This document shows, piece after piece, positions 50,961-61,227 of a stretch of DNA of 64,000 nucleotides. Location of the stretch: positions 372,001 to 436,000 of the forward strand of contig NZ_AP018341.1 of the NCBI RefSeq assembly GCF_003574135.1. The letters are read 5' to 3'. The stretch comes from a cyanobacterium endosymbiont of Rhopalodia gibberula. Lineage in GTDB: Bacteria; Cyanobacteriota; Cyanobacteriia; Cyanobacteriales; Microcystaceae. Under the pieces are notes generated by a model. That model was not told the DNA's origin and made no database searches. It saw only the letters and a program-made list of their open reading frames with translations. Each line of letters begins with the position of its first letter. The first letter of the stretch is position 1. Position numbers and translations under genes: made by a program.

Positions 50961-52240
50961 CAATATGAATTGCCTACTTATTTTTAACTGTCCAAATAAC
51001 TTACCATATTAGAGCTAATTTAGATCAGATAGTAATTTTTTATAGATAAAAATATCAGAATATTTATTGAAAAACTATGAGTATATGTTGAATCAAGTTT
51101 ATTTTTTTTCTCACAGTGGATACCTATAAATTAATAAAAAAATTTAAAAAATAGTAAAGGTTTTATATCTAAAAAATAAAAGTATTGAGTATCACAAATA
51201 AATATCTACACAATTAAATATTTTATCTAAAAAAATTTAAATAACGATAAAGTTAGTATCTACAAAGGTTTTTTCTATTTCTAATTTAGAGAAAGTAAAT
51301 ATTTAGATTAATTTTCAAAAACTAAAAAATATAAAGTATTGTATATTATATTTTTTTATAGTGTACTTTTGTTAATCAATAAAAAGCTAAAACTAATAAA
51401 TATAAATTTTAAAAAATAAAGTAATCAAGATAGTATTTTATTGCTAAATAAGTACAACATAATTAACCTAAATCAACTTAACTCTCAAACTTCAAATATT
51501 GAAAACAATATCTAAATCTTAATCAAAAATTGATTTGTATATTAGTTGCTTTAGTCTTGCTATCTCCTCTAGAAGTAGAACTTAGAAACAATTTAAGAGA
51601 CTTTTAATCATGAGCTCTATATTATAACCCCATTAACTTCCTGATCAGGTTTACTTATTTTATAATATAGTTAGCAATATTTATTTATACAAAAAATTGA
51701 ATAAAAACAATTATAATATTTCTTATATATACTATTTATTATCGTAATTTTAATAAAATCAGAAGGTATTTATTACGGTCCGATTTATAATGGAGGGTAA
51801 CCTAGAAAATTCAATGTGTTGTTACTTAAGTATTGCATAAAGCTAATATACTATAATTCATTCAGAAATCCCTAAATAGATTAGGATTTCTAGATAAAAA
51901 GTTAAAACACTAGGATATAATCTTAATTTTTTATGACTTCAAAGATATAGTTCAACCAAAACTTTGTTTTACATAAACTGTTAATTATTTAAAGTTTTGT
52001 TAATGATTGAACTGAATCTTACTGCTATTTTTCAATAGTCCTATAAAATTAAGCGCTCGTGATTTGCCCTATTGTTAATCTAATTATTAATTTAAACGAT
52101 GGCAATAAGCTGTTGATAATTTATGATCGTAGATAACTATGCTATGCTACAGTCCGAGTCCAGAGTGCTGAACAAATTGGGCAACTTTCGGGTAAAGTTC
52201 GTTAGACTATTAACTACACCCTATTCCCCGAAAAAAAGCT

Positions 52241-53173
52241 GTGTTTTTTAGCGTTGTTATTCCCACCTACAATCGAAAACCTATCCTAGAAAAGTGCCTA
52301 AGAGCCTTAGAAAATCAGCAATTAACTGATGATAAAGTGAGTAACTATGAAGTTATCTTAGTTGACGATGGCTCGACAGATAATACCCTAGAATGGCTAG
52401 CAGAAAATACCACAGAATTCCCTCATGTGCGTCTCTTTATTCAAAATCATCTAGGTCCTGCTGCAGCAAGAAATTTAGGGATAGAAAAAGCCCAAGGTGA
52501 TACAATTATCTTCATCGATAGTGATCTAGTTGTAACTGAGACATTTATCCAGTCCCATGCTAATGCTTTAATTAAAGGAGAAAAAGAATTAGGAAATAAA
52601 AAATTATTTACTTACGGTGCGGTGATTAATACTTGTAACTTTGATAATCCTACCTCAGAACATTATAAAATCACTGATTTTTCTGCAGCATATTTTGCTA
52701 CTGGTAATGTAGCAATTGCCCGTGAATGGTTGGAAAAAGTGGGAGTTTTCGATACAAGATTTCAACTTTATGGATGGGAAGATTTGGAATTAGGAGTACG
52801 ACTCAAACAACTAGGACTAAAATTAGTTAAGTGTCCCAAAGCAGTCGGTTACCATTGGCATCCGTCTTTTGATTTGGATCAAATACCTAGCTTAATCGAC
52901 AAAGAAATTCAACGGGGTAAGATGGGAATTCTTTTCTATCAGAAACACCCTACTTGGGAGGTTAGATTAATGATCCAAATGACTTGGTTACACCGTTTAT
53001 TATGGGGATTTTTATCTTTAGAAGGCAGTCTTAATGAACGTACGCTTGCACCTGTTTTACAATGGTTAATTAATCAAGGAAAACCGCAACTTGCCCTAGA
53101 GATCGCTCGAATATTTCTAAATTGGTATAATGTTCGCGGAGTTTATACTGCTTATAAAGAATTGAAAACTTAA
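52241..53173 (+). CDS. Family 2 glycosyltransferase
   Basis: A 310-residue GT-A fold enzyme. It opens with FFSVVIPTYNRKPILEKCLR, followed by the nucleotide-sugar site LVDDGSTDNTLEWL (about 47-60) and the metal-binding DxD-type IFIDSDLVV (about 90-98). The acceptor-side motif is YGWEDLELGVRLKQLG (about 179-194). The start is GTG at 52241; no ATG lies close by in frame. The donor and acceptor are unknown. It is the only intact glycosyltransferase in the window, while three others are broken, so this one may serve an essential glycan or protein target. It has no operon partner. Confidence 0.85.
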   Translation: MFFSVVIPTYNRKPILEKCLRALENQQLTDDKVSNYEVILVDDGSTDNTLEWLAENTTEFPHVRLFIQNHLGPAAARNLGIEKAQGDTIIFIDSDLVVTETFIQSHANALIKGEKELGNKKLFTYGAVINTCNFDNPTSEHYKITDFSAAYFATGNVAIAREWLEKVGVFDTRFQLYGWEDLELGVRLKQLGLKLVKCPKAVGYHWHPSFDLDQIPSLIDKEIQRGKMGILFYQKHPTWEVRLMIQMTWLHRLLWGFLSLEGSLNERTLAPVLQWLINQGKPQLALEIARIFLNWYNVRGVYTAYKELKT

Positions 53174-53523
53174 GTGGTATATAAAACTTATGAATTTTAA
53201 ACATATTCCTTATCTAAATATAGATATCGAGGTAAAAGTTAGGACAGAATTAATTCTTTAAATTCAGTAGTAAACTAGTTTTCTTTTATGTTTTCTGCCT
53301 TCTATCTTCTCCATTTTGGATAAATAGTTTTAAGGAAAATATGAAAACTTTCGTTACAAATAGGCTGATGGAAAGGCCTATGTCCAAGATTATGGAAATA
53401 ATAGCAGCCATTGTCAAAGTTCGTTGAAAACTAAGTTGTTCCATAAGTGATAACTTATTGATTTAAGTGAAACTTCTGGGCATATTGGAAATTAATTACC
53501 CCTACTTTGGAGACAATAATGAA

Positions 53524-54549
53524 ATGAGTATTGCGATTGGCATTGTTGTAGGTTTAATTATCGGAGGAGTTATCGGTATTTTTCTATCAACCTCCTCCAA
53601 GGAGCGCAAACTCGAAGCTCAATTAGAAAGAAGTACAAAAGCCCTAAAAGAAGCTGAAGTACTTCAGCAACAACAAGCACAAGAAATCAAACAACTACGG
53701 CAATCTCCATCGCAGATGCAAGAGATTGAACAATCTTATCAAATTCAAGTACGAGCACTCGAGCAATCCTATCAGGAACAGTCAGAAGAACTGTCACAAG
53801 CTAAAACTAGACTAACTGAATTAGAACAGAACGAACGACAAATCCAAGAAATCGAGCAAACTTATCAAACTCAACTTGAGGTACTCGAACAAACTTATCA
53901 AGCTCGACTTCAAGAAACGCTGCAACAAGTGCAAAGGTTTACTCCAGTATCAGAAACCAACCAGGCACAAATCCAAGAAATCGAGCAAACTTATCAAACT
54001 CAACTGCAAGAACAGCAACAAGCTCATCAGCAAGCTATTAATGAGTTAGAAAAAGCCTATGACGAAGAAGACTTGACCTTAGATGAGTGGAAGAACCAAG
54101 AGACTTATGAACCACTAAACTCAGAAAGTTTATTAGAAAAAGTCGTATCAGCCTCTGATACTGAGGAATTCCAACCTATGGAAGAACTTCCAGACTTTCC
54201 TAAAAAAAATCCTGATAACTTATCAGAAGACTTCGTTCATGACACCACTGAAGCTCTATCATTAGAACAGAGTGGAGAAGGAACCCAAAAAAGGGTTTCT
54301 AACTTGTTTCAAGCAAAAAAATCTGATGATCTAGACTTTTTTGAGATGTTGTCTACTGATGAAGAAACGACCGAAGACTTATCGGAGGCTTTCACAAAAA
54401 CGAAAAAAGATTCTTATGTCGATTTTTTTGAATCAGAAACAAAAGAGACAACCCGCGACTCTGATGAAATTTTTTCCAGTTTTCTAGATATAGAAGAGTC
54501 TGAGGAAAATTTGACGAACCTGTTAACAGATGACAAAAACAAGTCTTAA
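53524..54549 (+). CDS. Membrane-anchored coiled-coil protein with internal repeats and acidic tail
   Basis: I set the start at ATG 53524 (MSIAIGIVVGLIIGGVIGIF) with GGAGA at 53509-53513; a frame-open GTG lies 19 codons upstream. The 341-residue product has a glycine-rich membrane helix (2-21), then a long Gln/Glu coiled coil to about residue 180. A unit resembling IQEIEQTYQTQLEVLEQTYQ recurs at least three times (QEIEQSYQIQVRALEQSYQE; the exact DNA string for IQEIEQTYQTQL appears twice). The last 150 residues are very acidic and probably disordered. The layout suggests a scaffold, but no family function is known. The repeats make the length likely to vary between relatives. Confidence 0.7.
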   Translation: MSIAIGIVVGLIIGGVIGIFLSTSSKERKLEAQLERSTKALKEAEVLQQQQAQEIKQLRQSPSQMQEIEQSYQIQVRALEQSYQEQSEELSQAKTRLTELEQNERQIQEIEQTYQTQLEVLEQTYQARLQETLQQVQRFTPVSETNQAQIQEIEQTYQTQLQEQQQAHQQAINELEKAYDEEDLTLDEWKNQETYEPLNSESLLEKVVSASDTEEFQPMEELPDFPKKNPDNLSEDFVHDTTEALSLEQSGEGTQKRVSNLFQAKKSDDLDFFEMLSTDEETTEDLSEAFTKTKKDSYVDFFESETKETTRDSDEIFSSFLDIEESEENLTNLLTDDKNKS

Positions 54550-54622
54550 CAAAATAATCTGTTTGAGCAGGTTAATGACAACAATCAGAATGACATAATC
54601 CAATAACAATAACCTGACAAGT

Positions 54623-54670
54623 GATTTCAGAATCTCTTTAAGATTATAATCTTGAAGAGATTCTGAAGTC
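54623..54670. repeat. 24-bp inverted repeat with no loop, two wobbles
   Basis: Arms 54623-54646 and 54647-54670, with TTCAGAATCTCTTTAAGATT on the left and a complement differing only by G-T wobbles. It is 74 bp after the stop of the coiled-coil gene, so it is a good candidate for its 3' hairpin or terminator, though no T-run follows. Confidence 0.75.
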
Positions 54671-54949
54671 TTCGACAACAGACTCCCGTTCCTAGATATT
54701 TGTTATAGATATTCAATTCCCAGGAGAAAGTTTATGGGATTTTTTACTTGTTAGGAAACTTGCAATAAAACTTTTTATAAGATATTTATTGGCAATCTAA
54801 CGAATTAACGTTATGATTAACCAGTCATAATTACGGTTAAAGTTAACCTCAACTAAAAAAACTAACATTTCAAGCCTAGTGCGTTTAAGATAGACTGCCT
54901 CACTAGACAATTACTCTTCCTCAACGCTGAGGGTCTAAGATCAAAACAC

Positions 54950-56392
54950 TTGATACCTTTACCGTCTGATGTCATTACTGCTGTGCCTATTCACCGCCAG
55001 CCTCCTTTTGCCCAAAACACACCAACTTGTGGTCTCAAAACCGACGCCACTCCTGTTTTTGCGCTGAAAGAACTTGTTGCTAATCTTTATCGAGAACAAA
55101 ACAAAATTCAAAACTTATTAAGTTCGTTAGGGTTTGCCCTACGAAGTTTTAATAATCTCAATCAGTTTTTAGAACTAACCCCTTTGATGACAGCAAGGGT
55201 GACTGATGCTGATGGAAGTGCCTTGATTCTCTATAAAGCAAATGGTCAAGTCTCCTTAGAACAGTTACATTGTCAAAATCATCAAATCGAGCTGGAGATT
55301 CAAGAGGTCCTGACTAGTGTCATTAATCAGGCTAACAGCAACGCCTCAGTTACTCGCAGCCTGGCGGTTTCCCTAGACGAACAAATTCGCCATGAAATGG
55401 GGACAAAAATTCGTCTGTATAATACGCCAATTTTAGTCAAAAATATAGAACGAGGGCGGCTTTACGTTTTTAGTGCTGATCCTCAATACATTTGGACTCA
55501 AACCCGACGGAGATTACTCCAATTGGTGGCTGATCAAACAGCTGTTGCTATTGCTAATAATGAATTAACGGTAGAATTACGATCCAAAGAACGACAGGAT
55601 CGCGAGTTGGAAATTGCTTCTGAAATTCAGTTACGTTTACTACCACGCAAATACCCAAATATTCATGGTGTAGAGTTAGCAGCACATTGTCAAACTGCTA
55701 ACCGGGTTGGAGGTGACTACTATGATTTTATCCCGACTAACTATGATCAACTCCGTCAGGATCAAGACAGCAAAGGACAAGTATCAGCTCATTGTGTTCC
55801 TTGGAGTATTGTCATTGGAGACGTGATGGGAAAAGGAGTTCCTGCCGGGTTGATCATGACTATGACGAGAGGAATGCTTCGGGCAGAGGTATTAAACCGT
55901 AACTCTCCTGGACAAATCCTCCAACACCTCAACCGAGTTATGTACGCTGATTTAGAGAACTCCAATCGATTTGTAACACTTTTTTATTCGGAGTATGATC
56001 CCAAAACTCGTATTCTCTCTTTTAGCAATGCAGCCCACAACCCTCCTCTGCGATGGCAGTACGCTACACAAGAGATTGAAAGACTCGATACCGAAGGAAT
56101 GTTAATTGGATTAGATCCTAATTCTGAGTATGGGGATGGAAGGGTTCAGTTAACTCCAGGAGATATTGTCCTTTATTACACCGACGGACTAACTGATGCG
56201 GTTAACCTAAAAGGTGATCGCTTTTACGAAGATAATTTGATTACTGCTTTTCAAACGGCTTGTCGCGAATGTGATAGTCCTCAGACTATTCTCAATTACT
56301 TATTTAAAACAGTTGAACAGTTCATTGGGACAGGAAATAATAACGGTGATGATATGACTTTAATCGTCATGCAGGTGAAATTATCGGAGTAA
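54950..56392 (+). CDS. GAF-SpoIIE (RsbU-type) PP2C serine phosphatase
   Basis: A 480-residue signalling protein. Residues about 40-200 form a GAF-like sensor (NLYREQNKIQNLLSSLGFAL, then LLQLVADQTAVAIANNEL at the end). A short helix follows, then the phosphatase domain (about 220-478) starting EIQLRLLPRKYPNIHG, with the metal-binding Asp in VIGDVMGKGVPAGLIMTMTR, FSNAAHNPPLRWQY and VLYYTDGLTDAVN and NGDDMTLIVMQVK. Such enzymes dephosphorylate anti-sigma-factor antagonists (STAS proteins) in partner-switching systems. The only usable start is TTG 54950. No STAS or anti-sigma kinase gene is near. Intact regulation of this kind is notable in a reduced genome. Confidence 0.85.
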   Translation: MIPLPSDVITAVPIHRQPPFAQNTPTCGLKTDATPVFALKELVANLYREQNKIQNLLSSLGFALRSFNNLNQFLELTPLMTARVTDADGSALILYKANGQVSLEQLHCQNHQIELEIQEVLTSVINQANSNASVTRSLAVSLDEQIRHEMGTKIRLYNTPILVKNIERGRLYVFSADPQYIWTQTRRRLLQLVADQTAVAIANNELTVELRSKERQDRELEIASEIQLRLLPRKYPNIHGVELAAHCQTANRVGGDYYDFIPTNYDQLRQDQDSKGQVSAHCVPWSIVIGDVMGKGVPAGLIMTMTRGMLRAEVLNRNSPGQILQHLNRVMYADLENSNRFVTLFYSEYDPKTRILSFSNAAHNPPLRWQYATQEIERLDTEGMLIGLDPNSEYGDGRVQLTPGDIVLYYTDGLTDAVNLKGDRFYEDNLITAFQTACRECDSPQTILNYLFKTVEQFIGTGNNNGDDMTLIVMQVKLSE

Positions 56393-56401
56393 GTCTCATT
56401 T

Positions 56402-56518
56402 ATGGGGGATTTTTCGACGGTACTGTTTGATCCCACTATAAGTCTGGGAATTATAGCTCTATTTACTTGGCATAACAGTTTGTCTCTGGCTGTACACCAA
56501 CTAGTTGAACAAGTGTAA
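56402..56518 (+). other. Short unrecognised frame after the phosphatase gene
   Basis: ATG 56402, nine bases after the phosphatase stop, opens 38 codons (MGDFSTVLFDPTISLGIIAL ... LSLAVHQLVEQV) to TAA. GGAG at 56385-56388 is 13 nt upstream. It may be a small membrane protein or the surviving beginning of a longer gene cut by the IS982 insertion that follows. Confidence 0.35.
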
Positions 56519-56638
56519 GTTCGACAAAAATTAACGAAGAAATGACTAGGCAATAACTTTATACTGGAGAATATAATTTATTAAGCTTTGATATTTTGGA
56601 CATAATATTTCATCTTGATACTTGCTGGAGTATTTTGT

Positions 56639-56674
56639 AACTTGGATCGCTTTTATTAAAAAGCGATCCAAGTT
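56639..56674. repeat. 16-bp perfect hairpin, 4-nt loop
   Basis: AACTTGGATCGCTTTT (56639-56654), loop ATTA, exact complement 56659-56674. It could terminate the phosphatase transcript (246 bp after its stop). Confidence 0.75.
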
Positions 56675-56687
56675 GTTGTCCTTCAAG

Positions 56688-57171
56688 TTAACTCTAGACG
56701 ACACAGATAACTATAAATTAATACCTGAGTTGAAACAATATTCAATTGGCAATTTTTTTTAGAGACCAAGGACATATTATTCCAGAATTCTTTTAAGAAC
56801 TAAATACTTAAAAGAATTAAATCAAGCAAAAGTTAGTGAACCTGATTGATAAAATTTTGCTTTGTAAGTATTCTTTGATTGAAACAATTAAAGATCCACT
56901 CAAAAATGTCTCTGTGATTGAACATTAGAAAGATTAAAGTGTTTGGGACTGTTTTTTTAGCCCTTTTACTCGACTGACAGCTTAATCCCCACTTATCAGA
57001 AAAACTTTCTTTCTATTTATAGTCAAAAGGTAAGTCAGCTTTCACCCCTCGCCGTTTTTGTTGCACTACCATTGCAGTCTTAATTATTGGTAGTTACTGT
57101 TCTGGATGATCGTCAACCTCGTCGTGTTTCGATTTAGATATTGAGAATAACAACCGTGTTTTTAAATCTAG
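56688..57171 (+). mobile_element. IS982-family transposase remnant, middle and C-terminal part
   Basis: The plus strand reads LTLDDTDNYKLIPELKQYSI and, shifted, RDQGHIIPEFF (IS982 has VDDR ... GKLFGDRGYISxxLF). It then reads KQKLVNLIDKILLCKYSLIE and TIKDPLKNVSVIEH, a close match to the family block KILLRKRSLIETINDQLKNISQIEH. A run of stops follows. The end 57108-57171 is the inverted counterpart of 13254-13320 and 24148-24210. It is dead, and the N-terminal half is not readable. Confidence 0.8.
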
Positions 57172-57538
57172 TTGAACTTACATTGAGTTGGACTGTATCG
57201 TATCTCAAAATATTGAAAATACTTACATTATTAGAAAGTTTTAAGCATTAAAGTAAGTATGAAAGATTTTATAAAGTCCGGTCAAGTTTAGACTTTGGAT
57301 ATTGAATTTGTTCTAGGATATATATTTAGAATCTTTACTGATGGTTAAACTCTTTATTTTTAGTCAAAAGCCGATAGTAAACCAATGGTTGACTAATGAT
57401 AACGGATAATCATATAAAGAGTATTTCTCTTAGATCAATGAATTACAACACATCAGATTTAAAATTTATGACTCATTAGAGTTTAACTTAATTAACTTCT
57501 GACAACAATTTTTTATTTTTGCCACCTAGGGGGTTACT

Positions 57539-58936
57539 GTGACCAAACAAAACAAATGGAGTGAGCGCTTTGAAGGCAATCTTCATCCTTCCATTGTTCG
57601 ATTTAACGCCAGTATTGGCTTTGATATCGAACTACTTGAATATGATTTAACAGGTTCTATTGCCCATGCCAAAATGTTAGCTCATACAGGAATTATTGCT
57701 GAGAATGAAGCACAACAATTAGTGCAAGGACTAGAAAAAATTCGTCAAGAATATTACAACGGAGAATTTACCCCTGGAATTGACCAAGAGGATGTTCATT
57801 TTGCGGTGGAAAGGCGTTTAACGGACATTGTGGGGGATGTCGGCAAAAAACTTCACACAGCGAGATCACGTAATGATCAAGTAGGGACTGATATTCGTCT
57901 TTATCTACGAGATCAAATTAATCAAATTCGGAGTCAATTACGGGATTTTCAACAGGTCTTACTCAATCATGCTCAAAATCATGTAGAAACCCTTATTCCA
58001 GGTTATACCCATCTACAACGAGCACAACCGATCAGTTTAGCTCACCATTTATTAGCTTATTTCGAGATGGCACAACGAGACTGGGAACGGTTAGGAGAAA
58101 TTTACGCTAGGACAAATATTTCCCCCTTAGGATGTGGTGCATTGGCAGGAACAAAATTTCCCATTGATCGTAGTTACAGTGCCGAACTATTAGAATTTGA
58201 AGGGATCTATGGCAATAGTTTGGACGGAGTGAGTGACCGTGATTTTGCCATCGAGTTTCTCAATGCTGCTAGTTTGATTATGGTTCATCTTAGCCGTCTA
58301 AGTGAAGAAGTAATTCTTTGGGCTTCCCATGAATTTAAGTTCATCAGCCTTACTGATAGCTGTGCCACGGGGTCAAGTATTATGCCCCAAAAGAAAAATC
58401 CTGATGTCCCTGAATTAGTCCGAGGAAAAACTGGACGAGTCTTTGGCCATTTACAAGGAATGCTAGTTGTAATGAAAGGACTGCCTTTAGCTTACAATAA
58501 GGATCTCCAAGAAGACAAAGAAGGAATTTTTGACGGGGTAGCAACAGTTAAAAGTTGTTTAGAAGCCATGACGATTTTTTTAGAAGAAGGCATTGAGTTT
58601 CGTCAAGAACGTTTAGCCCAAGCAGTAGCCGAGGACTTTTCCAATGCAACGGACGTAGCCGACTATTTGGCTGTCCGCGGAATTCCTTTTCGGGAGGCTT
58701 ATAATTTAGTAGGGAAGGTAGTCAAAACTAGTCTAGCATCGGGTAAGCTACTCAAAGACTTATCTCTAGAAGAATGGCAAGCCTTACATCCTTTATTTGA
58801 AGCTGATATTTACGAGGTAATCGCCCCTAAACAAGTAGTAGCAGTTCGTAATAGCTATGGTGGAACTGGTTTTAACCAAATTTGCCAAGCTATTGCAAGG
58901 GCGAAAGCACAAATAAAGTCTTCCCAACGACATTAA
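57539..58936 (+). CDS. argH: Argininosuccinate lyase
   Basis: A 465-residue cytosolic homotetramer of the fumarase/aspartase superfamily. It splits argininosuccinate into arginine and fumarate in the last step of arginine synthesis. Marks are [20 protein letters not shown] at the start, [36 protein letters not shown] (about 102-121), [17 protein letters not shown] and the signature [20 protein letters not shown] (about 277-296). The start is GTG 57539, preceded by AGGGGGTT at 57527-57534. The length is normal and no damage is seen. It lies just beyond an IS982 fossil, but its promoter region (57172-57538) appears clear of coding remnants. Confidence 0.96.
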   Translation: MTKQNKWSERFEGNLHPSIVRFNASIGFDIELLEYDLTGSIAHAKMLAHTGIIAENEAQQLVQGLEKIRQEYYNGEFTPGIDQEDVHFAVERRLTDIVGDVGKKLHTARSRNDQVGTDIRLYLRDQINQIRSQLRDFQQVLLNHAQNHVETLIPGYTHLQRAQPISLAHHLLAYFEMAQRDWERLGEIYARTNISPLGCGALAGTKFPIDRSYSAELLEFEGIYGNSLDGVSDRDFAIEFLNAASLIMVHLSRLSEEVILWASHEFKFISLTDSCATGSSIMPQKKNPDVPELVRGKTGRVFGHLQGMLVVMKGLPLAYNKDLQEDKEGIFDGVATVKSCLEAMTIFLEEGIEFRQERLAQAVAEDFSNATDVADYLAVRGIPFREAYNLVGKVVKTSLASGKLLKDLSLEEWQALHPLFEADIYEVIAPKQVVAVRNSYGGTGFNQICQAIARAKAQIKSSQRH

Positions 58937-59245
58937 GATCTCAGTCTTAATCTTTTGTTCCTATAAATTTAGTTACGGCGATATATTGAAATCATAATGG
59001 GAGTTATTTCTCATTTTCTTACCTCGTAACCTAAGCAACCATTATTCTCCTTCTTCCTTATGAACGTATTGTATTTATGCGACTAAGAGGGACAAGACGG
59101 TGGAGAGTTTCTAGAAGATTTGTGGACTAAGGAGAAGGTATCTTAACAAAAATAAACAGGAATTCTTAAGATACATCAGACTGGAATTGTTGCAAATTTG
59201 CAGTTTAGTCGGGATTTATTCTTCTCTTCATCAAAATCATAAAGT

Positions 59246-59576
59246 TCGTTTCCATATATCGAAGCAGATGTGGTCAAAACTTTAGCGATAAAAGATAATT
59301 TACGAGGATTGGTGATTATGGTTTAAAATTTAGAGGAAATACGATCCACGGAAATTCGTGCCATTATATCCCTTCAAGAGGACGAATGAATATAATGGCA
59401 ACAGTGGAAATTTGAGTTAGAATTAGAGTCTGTTGGAACTGTTACTTTTTCTGTCTTAATAAGTCAGTTTAATATCTCTGACTTTTTACGATAAGTAGTA
59501 TCAACAGTGGGTTCAATCCCTTGTCACACATCTTCCGGTATTTCCTGTTACCCGTTACCTCAATAGAGGATTTTAA
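59246..59576 (+). pseudogene. Unidentified conserved protein, interrupted
   Basis: The plus strand reads SFPYIEADVVKTLAIKDNLR GLVIMV, TAA, NLEEIRSTEIRAIISLQEDE, two stops, WQQWKFELELESVGTVTFSV and LISQFNISDFLR in one frame, then after a shift QWVQSLVTHLPVFPVTRYLN RGF and TAA at 59574-59576. The order and composition show one decayed gene of more than 110 codons; the N-terminal part (58990-59245) is unreadable. The family is not recognised. The next gene start follows after 19 bp. Confidence 0.45.
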
Positions 59577-59595
59577 TTTAACTAGGGAGCTCATA

Positions 59596-59661
59596 ATGAC
59601 GGCAGTGAGTAAATCAGCAAATTATTTCTTTGTCGGTATACTAAATCAATTGTTTCATTGA
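59596..59661 (+). pseudogene. Truncated start of a second gene in the same former operon
   Basis: ATG 59596 with AGGGAG at 59584-59589 opens MTAVSKSANYFFVG, after which the frame passes into IS630-like sequence and stops at 59659-59661. It looks like a gene cut by the insertion soon after its start. Confidence 0.4.
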
Positions 59662-59857
59662 AACCTTTAAAGTTTTCAGATTTTTGAATTGGCAAATATT
59701 CTGTAATTTTTACTCAACGGTTTTCAATGAAGTTGAAATTAGGGGAATATATATAGATGAAAGGACGATTTATTCTCCTATAGATTCCATCATTTCTCTA
59801 ACTTTTACTACTTTATGAGCTGATAAATTAGCCATAATTACACAAATCTTTGTCTAC
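59645..59857 (-). mobile_element. IS630-family transposase remnant
   Basis: The minus strand from 59857 reads KICVIMANLSAHKVVKVREM and MESIGE, a stop, then IVLSSIYIPLISTSLKTVE and KNLKTLKVSMKQLI. This follows the IS630 block VIMDNLSAHKVxxVRxxIExxGAxIxYLPPYSPDxSPIE and the trailing helix. The catalytic Asp is changed to Ala (MAN for MDN), with further stops. It is related to the copy at 28975-29460. Confidence 0.75.
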
Positions 59858-61227
59858 TATTGTAGTATCAATACTTCTGTTTTAAAAATAAAGAAAATTT
59901 CCTTATTTCTCCATAATAAAAACTAGGTATAAAAGTTTTATTTGTTTAAGTATCGTTTAATATTTCGTCTCAAAGTTTACACTCTATATGTGTAAGCTTT
60001 AAAGATGTAAAGTATTTTTTGTGGTTAAGTTAAGTTTTTGGATTAAACGACATATAACGAAAATACTAACACTAACACTCATTTTTTCTGCAAGTAAGTA
60101 CTCAATTTTTGTCAAGCAGTATCATTATTTTATTACAGCAATTGTTCTACAATATTGAGTTATTCTATTCTAATTAAAGGTAATTCTCTTCAATTATAGG
60201 TAAATAATTCTATAATCTTTGTTATTTTCTAAGGTCTAAAGAGACAATAAATGATATGGTATTTTTAAATCAGTTATTGAGTTTATTTATTGATCTTGTT
60301 GTTAGGTTTTCTCATTCTGTTAGAAATATATATTGTACAATTTCATTCTTTAGTCAAACTATTTTTTATGTTTTTTAAACTTTAATTTATCTAGATAACA
60401 CCTTCTATAAATTTGTTTTTGATGTCTATTTACCTTGACTTAAAACTTAATTAGAGATCGTATTTGTCGTCTCTATCTCTATGAAAGCTCGATAACTATA
60501 ATTTTTATATGAGTCAACAGTTCTTTCAAAAGAACTAACTGTTCTTATTAAATTTTATTTCAATTAATAATAATTTTTTTAATCCCTTTAATAAAAATTA
60601 TTATTAATCCTTTGTTCCTAATCTGGGGTAATAAATAAGTTTTATAAACTTTTATCTTATTAGAATCACTTGAATGAGTATGGTAAGCATCCGTCTCAAC
60701 TATTCTCTTTTAAGACTTTACTACCTAAAACTCTCTACTAACATCTGTTTCCCAAACATCTTTATTCGCTTCCTGACATTGTCAAAGTAAATTATATTCT
60801 GTTAATGTTATTGTAACAATCTTCTTCTTTTCAAATGGAAAGTTTGTACATAGGTTAGATATATCCAACTATGGATTCTAGATTTAGGGTGTAAAGCGAA
60901 TAGAATATCGATTCCAACTTAGGATAATTCTTCAAGTCTTTAACAAATCCAGGATATTGTGTTGCTTATCAAACAATCTTATAGTAAGCGTTTGAGCTGA
61001 TATTGGAATCGTACTAAATTTTTTTTTGAAAAGTAAGTACCCACTAAAATTTAGCATAGACTACGATGTTTTGCTTCTGATGTGGTTTAACTGCAGTTAA
61101 ATATTCTTAATTCTAAATCAAAGATAGTAAATGTCTAATAACTCTAATCGTTTATATAATTTTGTTTCAATCAAATCTTATTTTTATAAAAAATTAAACA
61201 AATAATCAGGTTCTGTGGCTCTAATTT
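59858..61227. other. AT-rich spacer
   Basis: 1.37 kb with no recognised gene. AAAACTAGGTATAA near 59925 is shared with the other IS630 fossil and marks the element's extent. A 15-bp hairpin lies at 60564-60607. Confidence 0.5.
60564..60607. repeat. 15-bp perfect inverted repeat, 14-nt loop
   Basis: TTAATAATAATTTTT (60564-60578) is exactly complementary to 60593-60607; the loop TTTAATCCCTTTAA can also close its ends. Confidence 0.65.

Larger units (their letters stand above)
48588..52240. other. Largest gene desert of the window
   Basis: 3.65 kb of very AT-rich DNA. The only items found are a doubtful transposase remnant at 49235-49420 and a 13-bp hairpin at 50931-50960. Near 52145-52215 a less AT-rich stretch reads ATVRVQSAEQIGQLSGKVR, possibly the tail of a lost gene. 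No RNA gene is recognised. Confidence 0.55.
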
